Shown here in pieces: positions 28,115-35,465 of a stretch of 64,000 bases of DNA. The stretch spans positions 3,959-67,958 of the forward strand of contig NZ_JOFT01000038.1 in the NCBI RefSeq assembly GCF_000725805.1, read 5' to 3'. Within the stretch, counting starts at the first letter, position 1. Each line of letters begins with the position of its first letter. A program made the translations under genes and the position numbers. Under the pieces are notes generated by a model. That model did no database searches. It was given only the letters and a program-made list of their open reading frames with translations, and was not told the DNA's origin. The stretch comes from Streptomyces xanthophaeus. GTDB taxonomy: Bacteria > Actinomycetota > Actinomycetes > Streptomycetales > Streptomycetaceae.

Positions 28115-29905
28115 GTGTCGTACGACTACGACGTCATCGTCATCGGTTCGGGCTTCGGCGGCTCGGTGTCGGCCCTGCGCCTCACCGAGAAGGGCTACCG
28201 GGTCGGCGTCCTGGAGGCAGGACGCCGGTTCACCCGCGAGAGCCTGCCGAAGAACAGCTGGGACCTGCGCAACTACCTGTGGGCCCCGGCCCTCGGGCTG
28301 TACGGGATCCAGCGGATCCACCTGCTCGGCAACGTGATGGTCCTCGCGGGCGCCGGGGTGGGCGGCGGCTCGCTCAACTACGCCAACACCCTGTACGTCC
28401 CGCCCGCCCCCTTCTTCGAGGACCGGCAGTGGGCGTCCATCACCGACTGGCGCGAGGAACTGGCCCCGTACTACGACCAGGCCAGGCGGATGCTCGGGGT
28501 CCGGCTGAACCCGACCCTGACCCCCTCCGACGTCCACCTCAAGGCGGCCGCCGCCAGGATGGGCGTCGCGGACTCCTTCCACATGGCCCCGGTCGGCGTC
28601 TTCTTCGGCGACGGGGACGACGCCGAAGGGCAGCACAAGGTCCGGCCCGGCGAGGAGGTCGCCGACCCCTACTTCGGCGGCGCGGGCCCGGCCCGCAAGG
28701 CCTGCACCGAATGCGGCGAGTGCATGACCGGCTGCCGCCACGGCGCGAAGAACACCCTGAACGAGAACTACCTGCACCTCGCCGAGCGGGCCGGAGCCGT
28801 CATCCACCCGATGACCACCGTCACGGCGCTCTCCGAGGACCCCGACGGCGGCTACCGCGTCCGCACCGTCCCCACCGACGGCCGCCGCAAGGGCCGCGCC
28901 AAGGTGCTGCGCGCCCCGCACGTGGTCGTCGCGGCGGGTACCTACGGCACGCAGACGCTGCTGCACACCATGAAGGACCGGGGCGAGCTGCCGCGGCTGT
29001 CGGACCGGCTCGGCGACCTGACCCGGACCAACTCCGAGGGGCTGGTCGGCGCGCAGACCGACGACCGCCGCTACCGCAAGCGGCACGGCGCCGGGCAGCG
29101 GGCCGACTTCACCCGGGGCGTGGCGATCACCTCCTCGGTGCACCCCAACGCCGACACCCACATCGAGCCCGTCCGCTACGGCAAGGGCTCCAACGCCATG
29201 GGGTTCATGACCGTCCTCCAGGTCCCCTACGCCCGCCACCGGGTACGGGCCTGGCTGGCCAGGACGGTCAAGCACCCCGTGCAGTTCGCGCGCTCCCTGT
29301 CCAACCGGCGCTGGTCGGAGCGGACCATCATCGGCCTGGTCATGCAGTCGCTGGACAACTCCCTGACGACCTACCGCAAGCCCGGCGGGATCGGGAAGGG
29401 GCTGCTCACCGCACGGCAGGGCCACGGCGCCCCGAACCCGGTGCAGATCGCGGAGGCCACGCAGGCCGCGACCCTGCTGGCCGAGGAGATCAACGGGTTC
29501 GCGGGCAGCAACATCGGCGAGCTGATGGGCACCCCGCTGACGGCGCACTTCCTCGGCGGCTGCCCCATCGGGGCCTCGGCGGCCGAAGGCGTGGTGGACC
29601 CGTACCACCGGCTCTACGGGTACCCCGGCATCTCGGTGGTCGACGGAGCCGCGGTCTCCGCGAACCTCGGGGTGAACCCGTCGCTGACGATCACGGCGCA
29701 GGCGGAGCGGGCGATGTCGTTCTGGCCGAACAAGGGCGAGCGCGATCCGCGGCCCGAGCAGGGCGCGGCGTACACCCGCCTCGCAGCGGTGGAGCCGGCC
29801 GCCCCGGCCGTCCCCGAGAAGGCCTTCGGCGCGCTGCGGCTGCCGTTCCTGGGGGTCCCGGAGGTCCCGCCGAAACAGGACCGCGGGGACGCGCTCACGC
29901 AGTGA
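28115..29905 (+). CDS. GMC-family FAD oxidoreductase, ChoD-like
   Basis: 596 residues. It has an N-terminal FAD motif (DVIVIGSGFGGSVSALRLTE), GAGVGGGSLNYANT, a C-terminal GMC domain (AHFLGGCPIG, then GYPGISVVDGAAVSANLGVNPSLTI in part) and a cluster of four Cys in CTECGECMTGC. It resembles M. tuberculosis ChoD, annotated as cholesterol oxidase and linked to guaB3 there. Cholesterol oxidation has not been secure for that family, and this protein has no secretion signal, so the substrate is open. It starts with GTG 10 bases after the aldehyde dehydrogenase gene. Confidence 0.85.
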   Translation: MSYDYDVIVIGSGFGGSVSALRLTEKGYRVGVLEAGRRFTRESLPKNSWDLRNYLWAPALGLYGIQRIHLLGNVMVLAGAGVGGGSLNYANTLYVPPAPFFEDRQWASITDWREELAPYYDQARRMLGVRLNPTLTPSDVHLKAAAARMGVADSFHMAPVGVFFGDGDDAEGQHKVRPGEEVADPYFGGAGPARKACTECGECMTGCRHGAKNTLNENYLHLAERAGAVIHPMTTVTALSEDPDGGYRVRTVPTDGRRKGRAKVLRAPHVVVAAGTYGTQTLLHTMKDRGELPRLSDRLGDLTRTNSEGLVGAQTDDRRYRKRHGAGQRADFTRGVAITSSVHPNADTHIEPVRYGKGSNAMGFMTVLQVPYARHRVRAWLARTVKHPVQFARSLSNRRWSERTIIGLVMQSLDNSLTTYRKPGGIGKGLLTARQGHGAPNPVQIAEATQAATLLAEEINGFAGSNIGELMGTPLTAHFLGGCPIGASAAEGVVDPYHRLYGYPGISVVDGAAVSANLGVNPSLTITAQAERAMSFWPNKGERDPRPEQGAAYTRLAAVEPAAPAVPEKAFGALRLPFLGVPEVPPKQDRGDALTQ

Positions 29906-29912
29906 CGCAGTG

Positions 29913-29953
29913 ACGCAGGGACTGCGCTCCCCCTCCGAGCGCAGTTCCTGCGT
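29913..29953 (+). terminator. terminator after the GMC oxidoreductase gene
   Basis: A 17-bp stem with a single G-U pair (29913-29929 with 29937-29953) around CCCCTCC. The preceding stop region contains three tandem GACGCAGT-like units. Confidence 0.85.
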
Positions 29954-30078
29954 GCAAGGGGTGACACGTGATCAGGGTGGATGGTTGTACCGGAACCCCG
30001 CGGACGGGCCTGTGGCGTCCGTCACACGGTGAGCCGACCGGGGGTGTGGCGGCCCCGGAGGCGGGACGCGGCCGGGAA

Positions 30079-30121
30079 AAGGAACGGCCGGCCCGGGGCG
30101 TCCCCCGGGCCGGCCGTCCTT
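30079..30121. terminator. second GC-rich hairpin in the convergent region
   Basis: ACGGCCGGCCCGGGG pairs with CCCCGGGCCGGCCGT (ending at 30117) around a 4-base loop, extended by AAGG/CCTT with one bulged A. It lies between the convergent oxidoreductase and chorismate mutase genes. Confidence 0.75.
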
Positions 30122-30129
30122 CTACGGGG

Positions 30130-30218
30130 TGACCGGGCTGCTGTCCCCTGCCGTCCGGTCACGCGAAGGAGCGAGGTCCCACGACGCACGCTCCACCGGC
30201 CGTGCGTCTCATCGCTCC
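30130..30218. other. structured non-coding stretch downstream of chorismate mutase
   Basis: Three perfect stems lie in 89 bases: TGACCGG/CCGGTCA (30130-30136 with 30155-30161), GGAGCGA/TCGCTCC (30168-30174 with 30212-30218), and inside the latter GACGCACG/CGTGCGTC (30183-30190 with 30201-30208). It could be the 3' end structure of the chorismate mutase transcript or a small RNA. The remaining bases to 30345 show no gene. Confidence 0.4.
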
Positions 30219-30345
30219 AGCGGAGCCACGCGTGGTGTTGCGGTCCGCGACTGGCTGGCGCGGCCAACCACACCAACGAAGGGCGGTGGGGGCGGTCACG
30301 GGCCGATCGGGTGACGAACGGCCGACCGCAGCGGGCACCACGGCG

Positions 30346-30609
30346 TCAGACCCGGCCCCGGCAGAGCTCCAGCAGGGTCATCGCGAGCGCGGTCCCGGGC
30401 TTGCCGAGGGCGTCGCTCCAGTGCGAGAGCACCTCCATCTCGCGCGACAGGTGCACCCGGCGGCCGCCGGAGGTGATCCGGGCCTCCTGGATGACCGTCG
30501 AGACGGCCATGCGTTCCTGGATCAGGCCGATGATGCGGTCGTCGAGGGCGTCGATGCGCATCCGGGAGTCGGCGATCAGCTGCTCGGGGGTGGTGGTCGT
30601 GGCGTTCAT
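30346..30609 (-). CDS. chorismate mutase, AroQ type
   Basis: 87 residues, the size of a single AroQ helical domain. The order of conserved residues (IADSRMRIDALDDRIIGLIQERM, then the Glu/Arg-rich HLSREMEVLSHW) is that of chorismate mutase type II, which turns chorismate into prephenate for Phe and Tyr. Two close ATGs exist; AGGAG sits 8 bases before the second (30609) but only 2 before the first (30615), so the second is chosen. It is divergent from guaA and preceded by a leader ORF and hairpin that look like an attenuator. Confidence 0.88.
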   Translation of the reverse strand: MNATTTTPEQLIADSRMRIDALDDRIIGLIQERMAVSTVIQEARITSGGRRVHLSREMEVLSHWSDALGKPGTALAMTLLELCRGRV

Positions 30610-30666
30610 GTCCATCTCTCCTGTGGTGTGGGTCGTGGCTCGTACCGACAGGAGTGCGGGAACGCA

Positions 30667-30700
30667 GGAGCGCCCCGGTCCTGTCGGACCGGGGCGCTCC
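30667..30700 (-). terminator. hairpin in the chorismate mutase leader (candidate attenuator)
   Basis: A perfect 15-bp stem (GGAGCGCCCCGGTCC and its complement) around a tetraloop, 58 bases upstream of the chorismate mutase ATG and 25 bases after the stop of a 22-codon ORF. It lies upstream of the probable guaA -10 (30875-30880), so it belongs to the minus-strand transcript. There is no T run. Confidence 0.65.
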
Positions 30701-30725
30701 GGGAAATCAGTGGCTCAAGCGAGCA

Positions 30726-30794
30726 TCACGAGGACCCATGGCGACCGGACCGACCGGTGCCATAGGTAAAGAGGAAGCTCAGCTGCTTGCGCAT
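30726..30794 (-). CDS. candidate leader peptide with Phe and Tyr codons
   Basis: A 22-codon ORF beginning [12 protein letters not shown]. Codons 7-11 are TTC CTC TTT ACC TAT, i.e. two Phe and one Tyr within five codons, with TTT and TAT being rare in such a genome. The ATG lies 7 bases after a CATAAT -10 element, so the transcript would be leaderless. The codons after Tyr (GGC ACC GGT ... ) can form their own hairpin with the following CCGGTCGCC. This is the layout of ribosome-mediated attenuation for an aromatic amino-acid gene. No Shine-Dalgarno site is seen, which the leaderless reading explains. Confidence 0.5.
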   Translation of the reverse strand: MRKQLSFLFTYGTGRSGRHGSS

Positions 30795-30801
30795 GGGACG
30801 G

Positions 30802-30831
30802 ATTATGTCCTTCCGTCCCCCTCCGGGCCAA
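30802..30831 (-). promoter_or_regulatory. candidate promoter of the chorismate mutase transcript
   Basis: Reading the minus strand: TTGGCC (30831-30826), an 18-base spacer and CATAAT (30807-30802). It is 7 bases upstream of the leader ORF ATG. Confidence 0.55.
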
Positions 30832-30874
30832 GCGGGTTCGGATGGTGAGACGAAAAGGGCTGTACGTCCCCCGT

Positions 30875-30880
30875 TAGAAT
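30875..30880 (+). promoter_or_regulatory. probable guaA -10 element
   Basis: TAGAAT lies 38 bases before the guaA GTG in an otherwise GC-rich stretch. No good -35 is visible. Confidence 0.4.
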
Positions 30881-30918
30881 CGACAAAACAGCCACCTCTT
30901 CCGCCGGAAGGCCGCCCC

Positions 30919-32505
30919 GTGCCAGAAGCACCCTCCGCCGCCCACGACAGCGCCCCGGACACGGTTCTCGTCGTCGACTTCGGCGCCCAGTACGCCCAGC
31001 TCATCGCCCGCCGCGTCCGCGAGGCACGGGTCTACAGCGAGATCGTGCCGAGTTCGATGCCCGTCGCCGAGATGCTGGCCAAGAACCCCAAGGCGATCAT
31101 CCTCTCCGGCGGTCCGTCCTCCGTGTACGAGGAGGGTGCCCCGCAGCTCGACCGTGCCCTGTTCGAGGCCGGCGTCCCCGTCTTCGGCATGTGCTACGGC
31201 TTCCAGCTGATGGCGGTCACCCTCGGCGGCCAGGTCGACAACACCGGCGCCCGCGAGTACGGCCGTACCCCCCTGGCCGTCTCCAAGAGCGGCTCCACCC
31301 TCTTCGAGGGCACCCCCGCGAACCAGTCGGTGTGGATGTCCCACGGCGACGCCTGTTCCGCCGCCCCCGAGGGCTTCACCGTCACCGCGTCGACCGACGT
31401 CGTCCCGGTCGCGGCCTTCGAGAACGACGAGAAGAAGCTGTACGGCGTGCAGTACCACCCCGAGGTGATGCACTCCACGCACGGCCAGCAGGTGCTGGAG
31501 CACTTCCTCTACCGCGGTGCGGGCCTGTCCCCGACCTGGACCACCGGCAACATCGTCGAGGAGCAGGTCGCGGCGATCCGCGAGCAGGTCGGCGACAAGC
31601 GCGCCATCTGCGGCCTCTCCGGCGGCGTGGACTCCGCGGTCGCCGCGGCCCTCGTGCAGAAGGCCATCGGCTCCCAGCTGACCTGCGTGTACGTCGACCA
31701 CGGCCTGATGCGCAAGGGCGAGACCGAGCAGGTCGAGAAGGACTTCGTCGCCGCCACCGGCGTGCAGCTGAAGGTCGTCGACGCCCAGGAGCGCTTCCTG
31801 GACGCGCTGGCCGGGGTCTCCGACCCCGAGACCAAGCGCAAGATCATCGGCCGCGAGTTCATCCGCGTCTTCGAGCAGGCCCAGCTGGAGATCCTCCAGG
31901 AGGACGGCCCGGCGGTGGCCTTCCTCGTGCAGGGCACCCTGTACCCGGACGTCGTCGAGTCCGGCGGCGGCACCGGCACCGCGAACATCAAGTCCCACCA
32001 CAACGTGGGCGGGCTCCCCGACGACATCGAGTTCGAGCTCGTCGAGCCGCTGCGCCAGCTGTTCAAGGACGAGGTCCGGATGGTCGGCCAGGAGCTGGGC
32101 CTGCCGGACGAGATCGTCCAGCGCCAGCCCTTCCCCGGCCCCGGCCTCGGCATCCGCATCGTCGGCGAGGTCACCAAGGAACGCCTGGACCTGCTGCGCG
32201 AGGCCGACGCCATCGCCCGCCACGAGCTGACCGCGGCCGGCCTGGACCGGGAGATCTGGCAGTGCCCGGTCGTCCTGCTCGCCGACGTCCGCAGCGTGGG
32301 CGTCCAGGGCGACGGCCGCACCTACGGCCACCCGATCGTGCTGCGCCCCGTCTCCTCCGAGGACGCGATGACCGCGGACTGGACGCGCATGCCGTACGAG
32401 GTCCTCGCGCGGATCTCCACCCGCATCACCAACGAGGTCCCGGACGTGAACCGCGTGGTCCTCGACTGCACGAGCAAGCCCCCGGGCACCATCGAGTGGG
32501 AGTAG
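30919..32505 (+). CDS. guaA: GMP synthase (glutamine-hydrolysing)
   Basis: 528 residues. The class I amidotransferase domain has Cys92 (GMCYGFQ) and the pair His180/Glu182 (YHPEV). The ATP pyrophosphatase domain has SGGVDS at 234-239, and the dimerisation domain ends KPPGTIEWE. It converts XMP to GMP with glutamine and ATP, following GuaB. The GTG at 30919 ([11 protein letters not shown]) is preferred: GGAAGG precedes it and longer readings run through the promoter. It ends at a terminator hairpin at 32524. Confidence 0.97.
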   Translation: MPEAPSAAHDSAPDTVLVVDFGAQYAQLIARRVREARVYSEIVPSSMPVAEMLAKNPKAIILSGGPSSVYEEGAPQLDRALFEAGVPVFGMCYGFQLMAVTLGGQVDNTGAREYGRTPLAVSKSGSTLFEGTPANQSVWMSHGDACSAAPEGFTVTASTDVVPVAAFENDEKKLYGVQYHPEVMHSTHGQQVLEHFLYRGAGLSPTWTTGNIVEEQVAAIREQVGDKRAICGLSGGVDSAVAAALVQKAIGSQLTCVYVDHGLMRKGETEQVEKDFVAATGVQLKVVDAQERFLDALAGVSDPETKRKIIGREFIRVFEQAQLEILQEDGPAVAFLVQGTLYPDVVESGGGTGTANIKSHHNVGGLPDDIEFELVEPLRQLFKDEVRMVGQELGLPDEIVQRQPFPGPGLGIRIVGEVTKERLDLLREADAIARHELTAAGLDREIWQCPVVLLADVRSVGVQGDGRTYGHPIVLRPVSSEDAMTADWTRMPYEVLARISTRITNEVPDVNRVVLDCTSKPPGTIEWE

Positions 32506-32523
32506 TCCCCACCCGCACCCCGT

Positions 32524-32566
32524 GAAGCCGCCGCCCAGCCCTGCTGAGCGGCGGCTTCGCCGTTTG
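32524..32566 (+). terminator. terminator after guaA
   Basis: GAAGCCGCCGC (32524-32534) pairs with GCGGCGGCTTC (32548-32558), followed by GCCGTTTG. Confidence 0.8.
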
Positions 32567-32622
32567 TCTGGCCAGTTGACGGCCGCGCCGGTACCTTGCG
32601 CCGCGACCTGAAGGAGGGCCAC

Positions 32623-33396
32623 ATGCCGGATCAGCCCCTGCCCGTGCCCCTGGAGCGGCTCGGCTTCGAGATGCCTCCCGTCCACGAGGACGTCGAGGAG
32701 GCGCGCGCCCACCGCAAGGAGCGGCTCGCCGGGGCGCTGCGGCTGCTGGGGAGGCTGGGCCACGAGGACGGGGTGGCCGGGCAGATCACCGCACGGGACC
32801 CCGGCTACGAGGACTGCTACTGGGTCAACCCCTTCGGCCGGGCCTTCACCACCCTGACCGCCGCCGACCTGCTGCTCGTCGACGGCCAGGGCCGGGTGCT
32901 CCAGGGGGAGCGCCGTGTCAACGAGCTGGCCTTCGCCGTGCACGCGGCCGTCCACCGCAGGCGCCCCGAGGTGGTGGCCGTCGTCCGCGCGCAGGCCCCG
33001 TACGGCCGCGCCCTGGCGGCCCTCGGCGAACTGCTGGCGCCGGTCACCCAGGAGGCGTGCGCCTTCTACGAGGACCACGCGCTGCTCGACGAGTTCGGCG
33101 CGGCCGAGGACCCCGACCGGATCGGGCGCGCCCTGGGCCCGTACAAGGCGCTGATCCTGCGCAACCGCGGACTGCTGACGGTCGGGGACTCGGTGGAGGC
33201 CGCCACCTGGTGGTTCATCGCCGCGGAACGGGCCGCGCAGGTGCAGCTGATCGCGCGGGCGGCCGGCAAGCCGGTCCTGATCGACCACCACGCCGCCGTC
33301 GCCACCCGCGAGCGGTTCGGGTCCGATCTCGCCGCCTGGGTGAACTGCCAGCCGCTCCTCCAGGGCGGTGACACGCCGGTGGCGTCAACATCATGA
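32623..33396 (+). CDS. class II aldolase/adducin-like protein without metal ligands
   Basis: 257 residues with the class II aldolase/adducin fold. Typical segments are GQITARDPGYEDCYWVNPFG, HAAVHRRRPEVVAVVRAQAPYGRAL and LRNRGLLTVGDSVEAATWWF. In active enzymes the second segment reads HTHSxY and the third NHG, supplying the three zinc His; here they are Arg122-Ala-Gln124 and Arg182. It is therefore unlikely to be a metal-dependent aldolase and may be a structural, adducin-like relative or use other chemistry. The ATG at 32623 has AAGGAGGG at good spacing. Confidence 0.82.
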   Translation: MPDQPLPVPLERLGFEMPPVHEDVEEARAHRKERLAGALRLLGRLGHEDGVAGQITARDPGYEDCYWVNPFGRAFTTLTAADLLLVDGQGRVLQGERRVNELAFAVHAAVHRRRPEVVAVVRAQAPYGRALAALGELLAPVTQEACAFYEDHALLDEFGAAEDPDRIGRALGPYKALILRNRGLLTVGDSVEAATWWFIAAERAAQVQLIARAAGKPVLIDHHAAVATRERFGSDLAAWVNCQPLLQGGDTPVASTS

Positions 33397-33422
33397 ACCG
33401 TTAATCACCTGCTCTGACATCG

Positions 33423-33474
33423 TGCGCAATCCGGAGCACTTGCGCAGTGGTGCACAATTCGCTGGCATTGCACC
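33423..33474. promoter_or_regulatory. two adjacent inverted repeats upstream of the membrane protein gene
   Basis: TGCGCAA-N10-TTGCGCA (33423-33446) is perfect. GGTGCA-N14-TGCACC (33449-33474) follows at once. The pair lies 25-76 bases before the start codon at 33499 and may be operators for an unknown regulator. Confidence 0.45.
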
Positions 33475-33498
33475 GTAGTTCAGAGAGGCGGCACGTAC

Positions 33499-34755
33499 GT
33501 GGCTGTCCAAGAGATGTCCCGCGGTACCCATACCGCGGCCTGCGCCTGCGACGACTGCGCACGGGAAGGGCACCGCCGCGCCGTGGCGGCCTTCCTGGAG
33601 AAGCGCGACGAGTTCGCCTCCGGGCAGGGGCTGCCCGCGGCCGTCGCCCACTCCCTCGGCGCGTCCCGGCAGTGGGTCTCCGACGAGCTGACCCTGTCGG
33701 CCCGGACGGTCGCCGACCGGGGCCGGGAAGCCGGGAACTCCTGGCTGTACCTGTTCTCGCGGCGGGCCGTGCTCGCCGTGTGGATCGCCGCCGGGGTCCT
33801 GCTGCTGGTCCAGGTCGGCACCGCGCTCGGCACCGGCTGGACCACGGCCCGCACCGCCGGGCTGCTCACCGCCCTCGTGCTGGCCGGGATGCTGACGGTC
33901 GCCGCCCGCGCCCAGTCGGTGCGCGGCGGACTGCTGGCCCCGCTGGTCGGCGAGGACAACCGGCTGTCCACCTCCAAGACCGTGCCCAGCGCCTGGGTGG
34001 TCCTGACGGCCTTCGCCGCACTGCTGCCCGCGCTGCGGCTGGCGGCCTCGGAGCCCGGGCCCGAGCGCCAGGCGCTGTACGCGGGACTCGCGCTGGACGG
34101 GGCGCTGCCGCTGCTGGCCGTGGTGGCGCTGACCTCGGGGGTCGCCGTACTGGTCCGCCGGGTGGTCGCCGTACGGATCATGGGGCAGCGGCTGCAGAAG
34201 CTGCCCGCGGACCGCCCGCGCGGGGTGGACCTGCTCACGGACGACGCGGGCCGCGGGAGCTTCCCGGACGCCCAGTACGTGCTCGTCTCCACGGTGGTGC
34301 TGGGCTACGCGGGGGTGTCGCTGGCCCGGTTCCCCGACCGGCTGCCGCAGCTGCCGTGGGCGCTGGCCCTGCTGGTGGCCCTGTCGGCCGCGGTCTACCT
34401 GGCGGGCAAGTACGCGGAGGGCAGCCGCCCGCTCGTGCTGTCGGTGGTGCGCAGACGGGAGCCCGGGGACCTGGACGCGGCCGTCCGCCCCGGGGACGAC
34501 ATCGAGATCCGCGGGGTGGGCTTCGTACCGCCCGGGGCGCAGACCCCGGAGATGCTCGCCCGTTTGGTGGTACGCATCGGGGCGGTGCACGTGCACGTAC
34601 CTCTGGTGCCGGTGCCGGGCGGGTTCACCAACCCCACGGACGCGGTCCTCACGGTGCCCGTGCCGGCGGAAGTGGAACCGGGCCTCATCGAGATCCAGGT
34701 GGTGACGGCCGCGGGAGTGGAATCCAACCGCTGTACGGTCGACGTGGCGGAGTGA
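33499..34755 (+). CDS. polytopic membrane protein with Cys-rich N-terminus and C-terminal beta domain
   Basis: 418 residues, function unknown. The N-terminus has a Cys motif CACDDCAREGH (about residues 15-25) that could bind zinc or iron. About five to six hydrophobic helices lie between residues 88 and 305. The last 95 residues (DIEIRGVGFVPPGAQTPEMLARLVV, then VPVPAEVEPGLIEIQVVTAAG in part) look like an IPT/TIG-type beta sandwich. The GTG start has GAGAGG upstream. A DoxX-family gene follows 18 bases after the stop, so the two are probably co-transcribed. Confidence 0.75.
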   Translation: MAVQEMSRGTHTAACACDDCAREGHRRAVAAFLEKRDEFASGQGLPAAVAHSLGASRQWVSDELTLSARTVADRGREAGNSWLYLFSRRAVLAVWIAAGVLLLVQVGTALGTGWTTARTAGLLTALVLAGMLTVAARAQSVRGGLLAPLVGEDNRLSTSKTVPSAWVVLTAFAALLPALRLAASEPGPERQALYAGLALDGALPLLAVVALTSGVAVLVRRVVAVRIMGQRLQKLPADRPRGVDLLTDDAGRGSFPDAQYVLVSTVVLGYAGVSLARFPDRLPQLPWALALLVALSAAVYLAGKYAEGSRPLVLSVVRRREPGDLDAAVRPGDDIEIRGVGFVPPGAQTPEMLARLVVRIGAVHVHVPLVPVPGGFTNPTDAVLTVPVPAEVEPGLIEIQVVTAAGVESNRCTVDVAE

Positions 34756-34773
34756 ACGGGGTAGACATGGTGC

Positions 34774-35295
34774 GTGACTCGAACTGAAGTCCTCGACCGG
34801 GTGAGCGAACGGCCCTCCCGCTACGCACTGCTCCGCGAACAGGCCTCCCGGTACGCCCTGCTCCCGCTGCGGATCTTCCTCGGCGTGACCTTCGTCTACG
34901 CGGGTCTGGACAAGCTGACCGACTCCGCGTTCCTGTCCGCTTCCGGTGACGGCTCCATCGGGCAGGTGATGGAATCGTCCCGCGACCTCTCCGCGGTCCC
35001 CGCTCTGGTGGACCTCGCCCTGGAAAACCCGGTCGGCTTCGCTGTCGCCCTGGCCATCGGGGAAGTCCTCGTCGGCCTCGGTGTCCTGGCCGGCCTGCTG
35101 ACCCGCATCGCCGCCCTCGGCGGCGCGCTGATCTCGCTGAGCCTGTGGCTCACCGTGTCGTGGGCGGTCCCGCGCTACTACTACAGCCAGGACCTCATCT
35201 ACCTGATGGCCTGGATCCCCTTCATCCTGGCCGGGGCGTCCTACCTGTCGCTGGACTCCCTGATCCGGTCGCGGCGGTCGCGCCGCACGGCGTAG
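34774..35295 (+). CDS. DoxX-family membrane protein
   Basis: 173 residues with four hydrophobic helices. It has the family pattern LPLRIFLGVTFVYAGLDKLTD, then AIGEVLVGLGVLAGLLTRIAA and DLIYLMAWIPFILAGASYLSLD. DoxX proteins in actinobacteria have been linked to thiol/redox membrane complexes, but no partner is adjacent here. The start is GTG at 34774. Its last 55 bases overlap the 3' end of the convergent small membrane gene, so no terminator separates them. Confidence 0.82.
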   Translation: MTRTEVLDRVSERPSRYALLREQASRYALLPLRIFLGVTFVYAGLDKLTDSAFLSASGDGSIGQVMESSRDLSAVPALVDLALENPVGFAVALAIGEVLVGLGVLAGLLTRIAALGGALISLSLWLTVSWAVPRYYYSQDLIYLMAWIPFILAGASYLSLDSLIRSRRSRRTA

Positions 35296-35465
35296 GTCAT
35301 CATCCCGACGAGGGCGGCCAGAGACAGGCCGCCCAGGGCGAGCGGGACGACGGTGAACCAGGGCAGGTCCGCCTCGCCGGAGCTGTCGAGCAGGTAGAGC
35401 ACGCCCGCCACCGTCAGGGCCACTCCCGCGACCAGCCGTCCCGGCTGGAACTCATGACGCCGCAC
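35241..35465 (-). CDS. small two-helix membrane protein
   Basis: 74 residues from GTG 35465, which has GGAGG 6 bases upstream; the ATG at 35489 lacks such a site. Two hydrophobic helices (about 10-27 and 36-55) are followed by a strongly charged tail of Arg and Asp. It overlaps the end of the PspC gene by 14 bases, so it is translationally coupled to it, and overlaps DoxX antisense by 55 bases. It may be an accessory of the PspC protein. Confidence 0.72.
   Translation of the reverse strand: MRRHEFQPGRLVAGVALTVAGVLYLLDSSGEADLPWFTVVPLALGGLSLAALVGMMTYAVRRDRRDRIRESSDR

Noticed and set aside
30168..30218. tRNA-like gene (7-bp outer stem GGAGCGA/TCGCTCC)
   Set aside because: Only 51 bases long, with no T-loop or D-loop signatures.
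30750..30848. Plus-strand short [16 protein letters not shown]... before guaA
   Set aside because: It begins upstream of the probable guaA -10 and its ribosome site is too close to the ATG; the opposite-strand leader ORF is better supported.
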